Positions 16,453 through 25,417 of a stretch of 64,000 nt of DNA are shown here, piece after piece. Location of the stretch: the NCBI GenBank assembly GCA_964546935.1, contig CAZJLJ010000009.1, forward strand, positions 1 to 64,000, given 5' to 3'. The notes below the pieces were generated by a model. It did not search any database, had not been told where the DNA came from, and saw only the letters and a program-made list of their open reading frames with translations. Positions within the stretch are counted from its first letter, which is position 1; each line of letters opens with the position of its first letter. The stretch is from JALYTY01 sp964546935. GTDB taxonomy: Bacteria > Vulcanimicrobiota > Vulcanimicrobiia > Vulcanimicrobiales > Vulcanimicrobiaceae. The position numbers and the translations under genes were made by a program.

Positions 16453-17037
16453 TTAAACGGGCGGCGGAAGCGCGAGGCGCTCGACAACGGCCGTTACGTT
16501 AACGACTCTAACGCGATTCTCGGTTTTCGCCTCGTCCTTTAAATGGCTCAACATTTCTTGCCATTTCTCTGCGCGATACCCGGCAACGATTCCCGAAGCC
16601 AACCCTTCCAGCAAATGGTGCACGGTGGCTTCAGCCACTTTGTGTCCCACGGCTGCATCGAAGCCGGCGCCCACAATTCCAAGAGGCGGTGTGTAGTGGC
16701 CCTCAAGCTGCAAGATTGAAGTATCGGAATGCTCGCCGGGGAGCACGCTTAGCTCCCCTTCAAACGAGGGATAGATGCCGCCCGGCAGCGGCTTCCACCG
16801 AACTCCGATCGGGCGGTCAATGTGCGCCGGGCCCGTAGCAACCGTATATTCTACGCTAACGTCTTTCGCCAGTTCGATTTCCGTCCAGGGGACCTTTACG
16901 GAAAGTCGCAGTGCGTGGGGAGCATTGCTCTCGGACGCTCCGAGTAGCATTTCGCAAACCTCTTCGCGCGCAGTATTGCTAGGACAGCGCACGTGGAGAC
17001 TCTCCGTTATATGTGTCACCACTCGAAAAGTATACAC
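16453..17037 (-). CDS. SRPBCC/START-like protein, paralogue of the gene at 2303-2803
   Basis: A protein of up to 194 residues sharing YPSFEGEL, LEGHYTPPLG and VAEATVHHLLEGLA with the protein at 2303-2803, but with a longer strand-rich N-terminal half (ALRLSVKVPWTEIEL, IGVRWKPLP). The fold is probably SRPBCC. The start is unclear: GTG at 17037 or GTGs at 17022/17019. No catalytic motif seen; function unknown. It lies 16 bp downstream of the dacB stop on the same strand and may be cotranscribed with it. Confidence 0.65.
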   Translation of the reverse strand: MYTFRVVTHITESLHVRCPSNTAREEVCEMLLGASESNAPHALRLSVKVPWTEIELAKDVSVEYTVATGPAHIDRPIGVRWKPLPGGIYPSFEGELSVLPGEHSDTSILQLEGHYTPPLGIVGAGFDAAVGHKVAEATVHHLLEGLASGIVAGYRAEKWQEMLSHLKDEAKTENRVRVVNVTAVVERLALPPPV

Positions 17038-17053
17038 CGTCTCGTTAGTTAGT

Positions 17054-18424
17054 TTAGGAGGAAAGGGCCGCTTCCAAGAATTCCTGTTGCAAAGCCTTCA
17101 TCGAGGCAGCGGAAGATGCGGAGACATCCAACCAGTCATTTACCATAAGAGCGAAGATCACGACGCGTCCGTTCGGCGGAGTGATATAACCCGCAAGCGT
17201 CCTCGTGTGCATCATCGATCCAGTTTTAGCGTAAACCACGCCTTCGAGCGGCGACCCGTTGAACGAATGTTGCAACGTTCCGCTCTTACCCGCTACCGGG
17301 AGCGCCGCAAGAATTGCGTCGCGGTTCGGGCTATTCCAATCGGCACGTAAGAGGGCAACCAGCGCCGCGGGAGTTACGCGGTCGTACTGCGACATCCCCG
17401 ACCCATCGCTGATAGTCATCGTCGAAGGGTCAACACCAAGCCTTCGAAGCCAATCGCTTTCACGTGCAATCCCACGTGCGCGCGTGTCGCCGCTGCCATT
17501 CGCTGCAGACAAGTCTTCAAGCAGCATTTCGGCGATGAAGTTGTCGCTTGGCAACCACATACGCGAAACCACGTCGCGCAACGGCGGCGAATGATGAATC
17601 CACAACACGCGCGCACTGGCGGGCGTAGGTCCCTCGTGTACGATCGAACCGAACGCGATCTTCTGGGTTGCCAATGCTTCTCGAAGTGCATCGCCGGCGA
17701 AGGCAACGGGATCGCGCACCGCTGCATCCAGCTCTCCTGGATCGGTCGCGCCGATCGGAAAGCTTCCGGAAACGCGGATAGCATTCGAAACGCCGGCCGG
17801 CCAACTCAATTCGCTCGTATCTTGCGATGAGGCCACGCCGGTGGTTACTTCGTTATCGATGGTAACCGTATTGTTTTTCGGGGAAGGCGCGATGACGGCC
17901 CGCGCACCAACGACATTCGCGCCGTGTACTTGCAACGCAACCGCGTTTTCATTGAATGCGAGCGCGGTTATCGGAGCGGCGTAGTCGTTCGGCAGGTCGT
18001 CCACGCTCCAGCCGCCGGGATACGACGGCGCCGTGAAGGCACTGTTGTCGATCACGAGCTCGCCGTCAATTCGTTGCACGTGCAAGCCAGCGATGGCGCG
18101 GGCTGCATCGTTGAAGGCGTTCGCGTCAACGGTTGGATCGCCGCCGCCGCGCAGGTAGAGATTGCCGTGCAACGTTCCATTTTCGATGCTGCCGTCGGTT
18201 AATGCCGCCGTTTGAAGTGACGCATCAGGTCCTAGCAGCGACAACGCCGCCGAGCCGACGACCAGCTTCATTGTCGATGCAGGCTGAAACGCGTCGTTTG
18301 AATTGCGCTCGAAGAGCACGGAGCCGGTCTGCGCATCGACAACTAGCGCTCCCACATGGGCGCCGGCAAGTGTCGGCGCAGAGAGAGCGGCGCTAAGACT
18401 GAGTGCGGCCGCAAGCAACAGCAT
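17054..18424 (-). CDS. dacB: D-alanyl-D-alanine carboxypeptidase/endopeptidase (PBP4, peptidase S13)
   Basis: A 456-residue exported penicillin-binding protein trimming and cleaving peptidoglycan cross-links. It has an N-terminal signal peptide and the three PBP motifs: Ser50-Thr-Met-Lys53 in QPASTMK, SDN in WLPSDNFIAEM (about residue 288) and KTG in AKTGSM (about 407). The insert between SxxK and SxN is typical for class C PBPs. Divergent from an amidase gene whose start is only 45 bp away. Confidence 0.93.
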   Translation of the reverse strand: MLLLAAALSLSAALSAPTLAGAHVGALVVDAQTGSVLFERNSNDAFQPASTMKLVVGSAALSLLGPDASLQTAALTDGSIENGTLHGNLYLRGGGDPTVDANAFNDAARAIAGLHVQRIDGELVIDNSAFTAPSYPGGWSVDDLPNDYAAPITALAFNENAVALQVHGANVVGARAVIAPSPKNNTVTIDNEVTTGVASSQDTSELSWPAGVSNAIRVSGSFPIGATDPGELDAAVRDPVAFAGDALREALATQKIAFGSIVHEGPTPASARVLWIHHSPPLRDVVSRMWLPSDNFIAEMLLEDLSAANGSGDTRARGIARESDWLRRLGVDPSTMTISDGSGMSQYDRVTPAALVALLRADWNSPNRDAILAALPVAGKSGTLQHSFNGSPLEGVVYAKTGSMMHTRTLAGYITPPNGRVVIFALMVNDWLDVSASSAASMKALQQEFLEAALSS

Positions 18425-18469
18425 CTGCGAAAAGTGATTCGCCGCCGGAATGGAAAAACTAGCGCGCCG

Positions 18470-19015
18470 ATGATTGCGTTAGCGAAATGGCAGCCTCAGC
18501 TCCCTTCGGGTCGCATCGATTCGATCTATTTACATTGGTCCGGCGGCGACTACACGACGGTTTTCCCGAACTACCACTTTTGCGTTGGCCGCCGGAACGG
18601 CGAGATCGTGGTGGCGCAGACCAACGATCTAGGCGCAAATATGCGCGACGTCTCTAGCGGCGGCGAGTATGCCGCCCATACGTACCATCGCAATTCTTAC
18701 GCAGCCGGCGTCGCGTTCATGGGCATGCAGAATGCAACGCCGGCCGACTTCGGTGCGTATCCCTTGACGCAGCCGCTGGTAGATGGACTCTGTCGCGTTG
18801 CGGCCGCTATCGCCCGGTTTTATGAGATTCCGGTCGACGCGCAGCATATTTTGACGCATGCCGAAGCTGCAGTAGTCGACGGTTATTTCGGTGCGGGAGA
18901 AGAGGAACGCTGGGATATCGCACGGCTCGAGCCGTCGATGCGGCCGCTGGAGCCGCGGGATGCTGCGGAAACCGGAGACGAGCTGCGCCGGCGAATCCGG
19001 CTGTATTTAGCTTAG
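18470..19015 (+). CDS. N-acetylmuramoyl-L-alanine amidase-like protein (Amidase_2/PGRP fold)
   Basis: About 181 residues. The fold's zinc-ligand pattern is visible: YLHWSGGD with first His, NYHFCV, AAHTYHRNSYAAGVAFMGM, then ILTHAEAA with a downstream Asp in RWDIARLEP. It probably cleaves the lactyl-amide bond of peptidoglycan. No signal peptide is seen from the ATG at 18470; a GTG at 18434 would add a basic leader, so the start is uncertain and export is unproven. Divergent from dacB, another wall hydrolase. Confidence 0.78.
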   Translation: MIALAKWQPQLPSGRIDSIYLHWSGGDYTTVFPNYHFCVGRRNGEIVVAQTNDLGANMRDVSSGGEYAAHTYHRNSYAAGVAFMGMQNATPADFGAYPLTQPLVDGLCRVAAAIARFYEIPVDAQHILTHAEAAVVDGYFGAGEEERWDIARLEPSMRPLEPRDAAETGDELRRRIRLYLA

Positions 19016-19016
19016 C

Positions 19017-20075
19017 TTAGGTGAACTGTTCCATAAAACGATCGATGGTTTCGGAATCGATGCCTGCAGCGAGCAGCTGAACGCGGCATCCTTCTTGGCC
19101 GTGCGGCGGCGTGACAAACATGAAGTCCACTTTTCCAGTCGGCGCCGAAACGGTAGACCGCTCCGCGCCCGCGGGAACTACCGCAGTTTCATAGGCCTTC
19201 AATTTAACGTCGGTGCCGCCGGCTGAAACGTTCAGTGGGTGTTCCAGCGCCATGATGATTTGCGGCCGGTTCTGCGTGCGAATCGAAGACGGTTCCGTCC
19301 CGGCTGTAATTTTTTCCACGACGAAGCGCGAGCTTGCAATCAGCACCGTTCGATCCAGCCCTTCGAAATGGTATTTCAGCGGTTGAATTGCGCCTTTGGT
19401 TCCCTGATGGTAATCCAAAACGTCGGCGGCCTTTTGTACGTGGAGCTCGCGCGGCTTGCCATCGGTACCTTTGCGGTTCCAATCGAAGATGCGATACGTC
19501 AAGTCGCTGGCTTGTTGCGTCTCGAAGAGTTCGATGCCGGCGCCGATCGCATGGAGTGTCCCGGCGGGTAAATAAAACACGTCGCCCGGATGCACCGGCA
19601 CCTTCCGCAACAATTCGCCCAGCGTACCGTCGGCAACGCGTTTTTCGTACTCCTCGCGGGACGTGTCACGCGTCCATCCGAGCACGAGTTGCGCGCCTTC
19701 CTGCGCCGAGAAGACGTACCAGCATTCGGTCTTTCCGTTCGGCTGATGTTCCACGCGCTGTGCGTATTCGTCGTCGGGATGAACCTGAACCGAAAGCCAG
19801 TCTCGTGCATCGATAATCTTCGTAAGCACGGGAAATGGACGTGATGGGTCTAGGTCGCCCATCACCTGCGGGCCTAGCTTTTCTCGCAGATCGCCAAGTC
19901 TGGAACCTGCGAGCGCCCCGTTTGTGATTTTGTTCGTGTCCCAGCACTCCCACACTTCGCCGATCTTCGCTTTCGGATCGACCTCCTTGCCGAATTGCTT
20001 TGCGAGTGCGTCGCCGCCCCAAATGGCTTCGGTTTCCTTTGGTTCCAGAACGTAGGGATACAAAGTCTCACTCAT
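19017..20075 (-). CDS. manA: Mannose-6-phosphate isomerase (type I)
   Basis: A 352-residue cupin enzyme interconverting mannose-6-P and fructose-6-P, feeding GDP-mannose synthesis or mannose use. Zinc ligands are visible in QVHPDDEYA, KTECWYVF and LPAGTLHAIG. Length fits the shorter bacterial type I PMI. The start overlaps the pabB-pabC stop by 8 bp, so it is the second gene of that operon, an unexpected pairing with folate synthesis. Confidence 0.9.
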   Translation of the reverse strand: MSETLYPYVLEPKETEAIWGGDALAKQFGKEVDPKAKIGEVWECWDTNKITNGALAGSRLGDLREKLGPQVMGDLDPSRPFPVLTKIIDARDWLSVQVHPDDEYAQRVEHQPNGKTECWYVFSAQEGAQLVLGWTRDTSREEYEKRVADGTLGELLRKVPVHPGDVFYLPAGTLHAIGAGIELFETQQASDLTYRIFDWNRKGTDGKPRELHVQKAADVLDYHQGTKGAIQPLKYHFEGLDRTVLIASSRFVVEKITAGTEPSSIRTQNRPQIIMALEHPLNVSAGGTDVKLKAYETAVVPAGAERSTVSAPTGKVDFMFVTPPHGQEGCRVQLLAAGIDSETIDRFMEQFT

Positions 20076-21744
20076 TTTTGCTCTCTATCAATCGTGCACG
20101 TAGTAATCCGCGAGCCGAGTTGCCGACGAAAACTTCCTGCGCATTCGCGACGTCGTTTCTTGTTAGGATTCGTTCGCGAGCCCGACCTTCGCTTACGAGC
20201 TTCGAACGCAAAATCCCCGGCAGCAAGCCGCATTCGAGCGGCGGCGTCCATAAAGAACCGTCGATCGTTACAAAGAGATTCGTTCGCGAACCTTCGGTCA
20301 GCTCATCACGCTCGTTTTGCAGCAGCGCTTCAAAGCAACCATGCCCGGTTGCATAGCGAAATGCCGCGTCGTGCGCCGGACGCCAAGAGGTCTTATATCG
20401 CAGAAACACATCATTGCTCGAAACCGGCTGCGGGGCGATACAAATCGGAACCTGCTCGGCTGTCGTACCGAAGGAGTCGTGGAGGAAACGAAACGTTCCG
20501 CCGGGTGCCACACGAACGCGAACGATTCCGTCCGAATGGACCTTGCAAAACGCTGCGAGCGCATCTTCCAACGCATGACGATCGAACGCGACATCGAACG
20601 CAACCGCAGTGGAAGCAAGGCGCTCCAGATGAGCCGCCCTTGTCGCCGGCGATGCACGAGCCGCGAATGTCTCTAGGAATTCGAGCGGAGCACTGTTGCT
20701 TTTGAGAAACTGGGCCTTAAGGTGCAGTTCGCCCCATTCGTTACCCGCGTCTGATTCAGCAACGATGCCGCCGCCCGTATCGAAGCGGCCGGCCGTGCTT
20801 TCAAACTGCGCGGTACGGATGGCGACGTTCCACCAGCCCGTGCGCTGCGGTGAGAGAAACCCGATCGATCCGCAGTAAACGCCTCGCGGGCGAGATTCTA
20901 ACTTCGCGATGTGCTGTATCGCCGCGCGTTTCGGTGCACCCGTAACGCTTCCGCACGGAAATGTCGCACGCAGAATCCCCGCGAGGGAGCTCGACTCGCG
21001 CACGATTCCGGAAATAGTCGAAGTCATCGTTAGAAACGTCGGATACCGTTCCGTCGTGAGAAAGGCTTCGACGGTGACGTCATCGGCGATCCGATGCAGA
21101 TCGTTCGAGAGCAAGTCGACGATCATCACGTGCTCGGCGCGATTCTTAGCGTTGCGCAGTTCGTCCGGGGAATCGAGCGGCGCGGTGCCTTTCATCGGCC
21201 GCGTGGAAATTTTTTTGCCGTCGAACGAGAGAAACAGCTCCGGCGACCATGAAAGAATGCGCCGTTCGCCGTCTTCGACGTAGGCTTGAAAAGGTGCGTT
21301 CGTTTCGCGTGCGATGGCACGCCACAACGATTCGGCGTCACCGTCGAAATCAACGTCGAACGGAACGGTGTAGTTCACCTGGTAGACGTCGCCGTCGTAA
21401 ATTGCTCGATGGATCGCCGCGATCGCGCGTTCGTACATCGTGCGATCTATCGTGGGCCGAAGCGGCGAAATCGCGGCTTCGCGTTCGGCAATCGCGGCGG
21501 GTTCAATTGGCGCCTCATACGTGCCTAGCGCGAAGAGCGGCCGGTCATTCGGCGGCGGCACACCGTGCATTGCGGCGCCGAAGTCGTACGTCAAGTAGCC
21601 CGCGATCCACGCACCGTCGTTTGCCGCGCGATCCAGCTCTCTTAGATCCGCCATCGCTTCGTCCATGGAGAGCGGCCTGTAGATGCGATTCGGCGATGAA
21701 AAATCGTACGACGGGTCGATACCGCAGACGACGCGAAGGCTCAT
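20068..21744 (-). CDS. pabBC: Aminodeoxychorismate synthase component I - aminodeoxychorismate lyase fusion
   Basis: A 558-residue bifunctional enzyme making 4-aminobenzoate for folate. The N-terminal about 350 residues are chorismate-binding PabB: YQVNYTVPF, TRPMKGTAP, EHVMIVDLLSNDL, CGSVTGAPK and GWWNVAIRT. The C-terminal about 200 residues are a PLP fold-IV PabC-like lyase with EGSRTNLFV and LLPGILR. The amidotransferase subunit PabA is not in the window. Divergent, with 33 bp between starts, from a thioredoxin-like gene followed by folK-folE2. Confidence 0.9.
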   Translation of the reverse strand: MSLRVVCGIDPSYDFSSPNRIYRPLSMDEAMADLRELDRAANDGAWIAGYLTYDFGAAMHGVPPPNDRPLFALGTYEAPIEPAAIAEREAAISPLRPTIDRTMYERAIAAIHRAIYDGDVYQVNYTVPFDVDFDGDAESLWRAIARETNAPFQAYVEDGERRILSWSPELFLSFDGKKISTRPMKGTAPLDSPDELRNAKNRAEHVMIVDLLSNDLHRIADDVTVEAFLTTERYPTFLTMTSTISGIVRESSSLAGILRATFPCGSVTGAPKRAAIQHIAKLESRPRGVYCGSIGFLSPQRTGWWNVAIRTAQFESTAGRFDTGGGIVAESDAGNEWGELHLKAQFLKSNSAPLEFLETFAARASPATRAAHLERLASTAVAFDVAFDRHALEDALAAFCKVHSDGIVRVRVAPGGTFRFLHDSFGTTAEQVPICIAPQPVSSNDVFLRYKTSWRPAHDAAFRYATGHGCFEALLQNERDELTEGSRTNLFVTIDGSLWTPPLECGLLPGILRSKLVSEGRARERILTRNDVANAQEVFVGNSARGLLRARLIESKNE

Positions 21745-21777
21745 CCGTGTGAATCGTCGCGGCGTTTAACCAGTATC

Positions 21778-22278
21778 ATGAAACGCTGGAGTACGGCGCT
21801 GATCGGCGCCATCTTGCTTTTTGCGGCCGCACCGGCGGGCGCAACGCCTACCTTGCAACCCGTTCTCAGCGCCGGTGACTGGTTAAATGCGCGCCCGAAC
21901 GGACAGGACCTTACCGGTAAAGTCGTAGTCCTGGACGTCTTCACCGTCGATTGCATCAACTGCCGGAATATCACGCCGGCTTTGCGCGACTTATATAGGA
22001 AAGACCGGGCGAAGGGCCTTGCCGTTATCGGCATCCATACGCCGGAAACCCCGGCAGAGAAGCAACGAGGGTATGTAACGGAGAACCTTCGCGCTCAGGG
22101 TATCGTGTGGCCGGTCGCCGTGGACAACAGCGGATCCCTGTGGAACGCTTACGGCATAGACGCGTGGCCTACGCAACTCTTTTTCGACCGGCACGGTCGC
22201 TTGCGAAAGGTTATCGTCGGCGACTCCCAAGACGACCTCGTCCGGTCGACGACGGAGGCCCTGCTATCGGAAAAATAA
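21778..22278 (+). CDS. Exported thioredoxin-like protein (TlpA/DipZ C-terminal type)
   Basis: A 166-residue protein with a signal peptide (MKRWSTALIGAILLFAAAPAGA) and a thioredoxin-fold domain. The redox motif is Cys-Ile-Asn-Cys in VDCINCRNITPAL, followed by LAVIGIHTPETPAEK, which is characteristic of DipZ-type C-terminal domains. It probably acts as a periplasmic thiol oxidoreductase. Only 3 bp separate its stop from the folK-folE2 start. Confidence 0.83.
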   Translation: MKRWSTALIGAILLFAAAPAGATPTLQPVLSAGDWLNARPNGQDLTGKVVVLDVFTVDCINCRNITPALRDLYRKDRAKGLAVIGIHTPETPAEKQRGYVTENLRAQGIVWPVAVDNSGSLWNAYGIDAWPTQLFFDRHGRLRKVIVGDSQDDLVRSTTEALLSEK

Positions 22279-22281
22279 GGA

Positions 22282-23706
22282 ATGCATCGAGTTTTTATCG
22301 GGATCGGATCCAACCTCGGCGACCGCCAGGCAAATATCTTGGCGGCGCTGCAACGGCTGCGTGCGCGAACCGTCATCGAACGGGTCTCATCGTTTTACGA
22401 GAGCGCGCCGGCCGGGGGCGCATCCGGTCCGGCATTCCTCAACGTCGCGGCAGAGCTTTGGACTACTCTGCCGCGTGAAAATTTCGAACAGCTCGTTCGC
22501 GACGTCGAGTCCTCCGTCGGCCGGACGAGCGTTGCTCACTTGGCTGCGCGTCCAATCGATATCGACATCCTCGCCTTCGATGAAGCCATTCATTCGAACT
22601 TAGCCGAGCGCCAGTACAACGCGGTGCCGCTCGCTGAGATTGCGCCGCAGTTCAACGCGTATGCACGCCAAAACGGACAGAGCGGTTTGCGCCGCCGCGA
22701 GCGGAGTTTGCACTTCGATGCGAACCGGCAGGAAGAAGAACCCGACGTTCGGCTTTCGCTGAATCGGGTCGGCGTTTCAAGCGTTCGCCGTATCGTCCAA
22801 CTCGAGATCGACGGACAGCCGCGCGTCTTCAACGGCGAATTTACGATGGTCGCCGATTTAGCTCCCGAGAAGGCCGGCGTGCACATGTCGCGCTTCTCGG
22901 AGATTTTAGAAGAAGCAACGCTAGATGTTTTGGCCCGCGATTCGAAACCCGCGTCGATCGAACGGCTAGTCGAAACGATTGCGTGCGAAATCGTTCAAAC
23001 TCAAAGAGCGATTCGCGCCGACGTGCGCTTGCGCGCTGATTTCGGATTAGAGCGGTGGACGCCGGTTAGCGGAAAGCGCGGCGAAGAAACCTACACTCTC
23101 ATCGGCATCGCGCACGCGGACGAACAGGGGACGCGCCGCGTCGTCGGCGTTGAAGCTGAAGGCATGACGGCGTGCCCGTGCGCCCAACTGATGGTGCGCG
23201 AGCACTCCATGCGCGAACTCATGGAAGCGGGTTTCTCCGAAAATGAAGCGCGTCGCGCGCTCGATGCGTTGCCCGGCGCAACGCACAACCAGCGCGGGCG
23301 CGGCTCGATTTTGCTGGGCGTTTCGGAAGAGCGCGCAGATGCCGTGCGCGCTGAAGATTTGGTTGAAATCGTGGAAAGCTCCATGTCCAGCGAAACCTAC
23401 GATTTGTTGAAGCGGCCCGATGAATTCTTCATCGTGAACAAGGCGCACCATAACCCGAAATTCGTCGAAGACGTCGTGCGCGGCATTCTCGCTCGTTCGC
23501 TTGACATGTACGCCGATTTAGACGACGACACGTTCGTGTTTGCGAGCCAAGTCAACTACGAGTCGATCCACAAACACGACGCTTTCGCCGAAGCGTTCGG
23601 CTTGTTCGGCGAGTTCCGCGACGAACTAAACTCGGGCCGTTACGTTACCGCGAAGACCGACTTGGCTTCATGGCTTGGAACGCGCCCTTCACCGGTGCTT
23701 CTTTAG
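22282..23706 (+). CDS. FolK-FolE2 fusion: HPPK plus GTP cyclohydrolase I type IB
   Basis: A 474-residue protein joining two folate-pathway enzymes. Residues 1 to about 140 are HPPK (FolK): FIGIGSNLGDR, a FYESAPAGG segment, FLNVAAEL and RPIDIDILAFD (metal aspartates). Residues about 155-474 match FolE2/MptA-type GTP cyclohydrolase: VQLEIDGQPRVF, the conserved Cys segment EGMTACPCAQLMV, ATHNQRGRG and YDLLKRPDEF. FolE2 starts the pathway and FolK acts three steps later. The HPPK part ends early and its catalytic loop region looks shortened (VGRTSVAHLAARP), so activity should be tested. It overlaps the convergent HEAT gene by 18 bp. Confidence 0.85.
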   Translation: MHRVFIGIGSNLGDRQANILAALQRLRARTVIERVSSFYESAPAGGASGPAFLNVAAELWTTLPRENFEQLVRDVESSVGRTSVAHLAARPIDIDILAFDEAIHSNLAERQYNAVPLAEIAPQFNAYARQNGQSGLRRRERSLHFDANRQEEEPDVRLSLNRVGVSSVRRIVQLEIDGQPRVFNGEFTMVADLAPEKAGVHMSRFSEILEEATLDVLARDSKPASIERLVETIACEIVQTQRAIRADVRLRADFGLERWTPVSGKRGEETYTLIGIAHADEQGTRRVVGVEAEGMTACPCAQLMVREHSMRELMEAGFSENEARRALDALPGATHNQRGRGSILLGVSEERADAVRAEDLVEIVESSMSSETYDLLKRPDEFFIVNKAHHNPKFVEDVVRGILARSLDMYADLDDDTFVFASQVNYESIHKHDAFAEAFGLFGEFRDELNSGRYVTAKTDLASWLGTRPSPVLL

Positions 23707-24246
23707 CGGTTTCGCCGGACGCCGTTTCTCGTGCTGAGAGCTCAATCGCGCAAGCATCTTTCGGCCACGTAGTTGAACGGCCGGGTCGCCGGCTCGAACG
23801 ACTCGCTCCAATCGTTCGATCGTGCGCTCGCGCAAGATAGCATCGTCGTTGGAAAAATCCGTTAGCGCCTGTAAAGAAGCGACGACGACCTTCGCGTTTG
23901 CGCCCTCGAGGAATCCTTCGAGGAGTGCTATCGCTTTTGCGCGTTCTTTCGCTTCCAGCTTGATGCGAGGAAGCATCTGCGCGACGTGCCGGCGCACTTC
24001 TTGCTGCTCGATTGCACCGGCTTCTTCGATTAGGCGCTTGCGATAGGGAATTAGAAAATCCGGCCGTCCGCGTGTGACTTTCTCTGCCGCTTCCGCGGCG
24101 CGCATACGTACTGCAGGATCTTCGTCGAGGATCGCTTCAAACAATTCGCCGAAACGTTCGGGGTAACGAAGCACGTCGCTAGCGACGGCATCGGCGTTTC
24201 CGGCTTGACGACCCTCTCCGCCTTGTAGACGCTCACGTACGTTCAA
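23689..24246 (-). CDS. HEAT-repeat protein
   Basis: About 185 residues of helical repeats: ILDEDPAVRMRAAEAAEKV, VRRHVAQMLPRI, KVVVASLQALTDF and AVQLRGRKMLARL have the HEAT/PBS spacing. A scaffold role is likely; no enzyme motif is seen. No ATG fits; the best start is the TTG at 24246, overlapping the last codons of the upstream protease gene. The basic C-terminus ends KPLKKHR. Probably cotranscribed with the M48 protease. Confidence 0.65.
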   Translation of the reverse strand: MNVRERLQGGEGRQAGNADAVASDVLRYPERFGELFEAILDEDPAVRMRAAEAAEKVTRGRPDFLIPYRKRLIEEAGAIEQQEVRRHVAQMLPRIKLEAKERAKAIALLEGFLEGANAKVVVASLQALTDFSNDDAILRERTIERLERVVRAGDPAVQLRGRKMLARLSSQHEKRRPAKPLKKHR

Positions 24247-25402
24247 GGGCTTCGATCCGATCTCCAAGGCTGGGGTGCGATGCAAAGATGATTTCGTACC
24301 ACTTCGGGATTTCGTCTTCGGCGAGATTCTGGTCGCGCAAGCGCCGGAACGCTGCGGCGCCGGCTTGGCCATCGTTCGTGGTTGAAAGCGCGAAGCGATC
24401 CGCAGCCCACTCGCGCGAGCGCGAGAACGCGTTCAACACCGGACGCAAAAGCTGCAGGCCTGCAGCGAGCAACGCGTAGATGCGCAATACCGCCACCGAA
24501 TCTTCCACTTCGCCGGTTCGCGTAACGCGGGATGCTAAAAAGAGAAGCACCATAGCAGAGATTTCGGCTGCAGCGATCATACGCCACGTGTCTTTAGTTA
24601 CGTAGTGTCCAAGCTCGTGCGCGACGACGAACTCTACTTCGTCGGCTTCGAAGTGGTCGACAAGCGTGTCGCCTAAGACAATACGGTGGGTGCTGCCGAT
24701 TCCGGTCACGAAGGCGTTCGCTTTTTTCGTTTGACGGCTCATGTCCATCCGTAGAATTTCGGCGTCGCCGACGCCGAATCGCGAAGCAAGTGCGCGCAGC
24801 CGTTGTTCCAACGGTCCGCCGAGCGCCTCGAACTTGTTGTAGAGCGGCAAGATGTAAATCGGGACGATAATGTTCGCGAGGATCAAGAGCGGAAGCAGGC
24901 CGATCGACGCGACGAGCGGCCACGCCTTCGGGAATCTGCGCAACGCTGCGACTCCGAGCGTGCCCAGGAACGCCGAAAGACCTGCACCGATCGCGGTGCT
25001 TTTAAGCGAGTCGGAAAGCCAATCGCGCGGTTCTTGATCGCTTAGCCCGAATCGTTTTTCGAGAACGTAGTCTTCGACGAACTCAATGGGCAGGTCCACG
25101 ATCGCGCCTGCCAACGTCGCCCCACCGAAAAAGAGTGCGGGGCGAAGCCACCGCGGAACCGGCGTCAGCCCGCGTTCGAGACGAAGGGCAAGCGGTCCGT
25201 ACGCAAATGCGAGTGTGCCGATGAGCGATCGTGCCGCTCCGGCGGCCGCCAACGCGCGCCGCATGCGTCCGTAACGCGCGGAATCGGACGAACTCTGGAC
25301 GACGGGCGTTTGCACGGCGCGCAGCGCTTCAACGGTGCGCACGAGCGCATACGCGACACCGGCCCCGGCAGCCACGCCAAGCAAGAATCGACCGGCCCTC
25401 AT
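24233..25402 (-). CDS. M48 family metallopeptidase (Ste24/HtpX-like membrane protease)
   Basis: A 389-residue membrane zinc protease. The zinc motif HELGH is in FVVAHELGHYVTKD (about residue 260), the third ligand region is SREWAADRFAL, and the EDYVLEKRFGLSDQEPRDWL segment is the Ste24/CAAX-protease signature. Several transmembrane helices flank these. It probably degrades or matures membrane proteins. Divergent from the amidohydrolase gene with 15 bp between starts. Confidence 0.9.
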   Translation of the reverse strand: MRAGRFLLGVAAGAGVAYALVRTVEALRAVQTPVVQSSSDSARYGRMRRALAAAGAARSLIGTLAFAYGPLALRLERGLTPVPRWLRPALFFGGATLAGAIVDLPIEFVEDYVLEKRFGLSDQEPRDWLSDSLKSTAIGAGLSAFLGTLGVAALRRFPKAWPLVASIGLLPLLILANIIVPIYILPLYNKFEALGGPLEQRLRALASRFGVGDAEILRMDMSRQTKKANAFVTGIGSTHRIVLGDTLVDHFEADEVEFVVAHELGHYVTKDTWRMIAAAEISAMVLLFLASRVTRTGEVEDSVAVLRIYALLAAGLQLLRPVLNAFSRSREWAADRFALSTTNDGQAGAAAFRRLRDQNLAEDEIPKWYEIIFASHPSLGDRIEALERT

Positions 25403-25417
25403 TGGTACACTCCCTTC

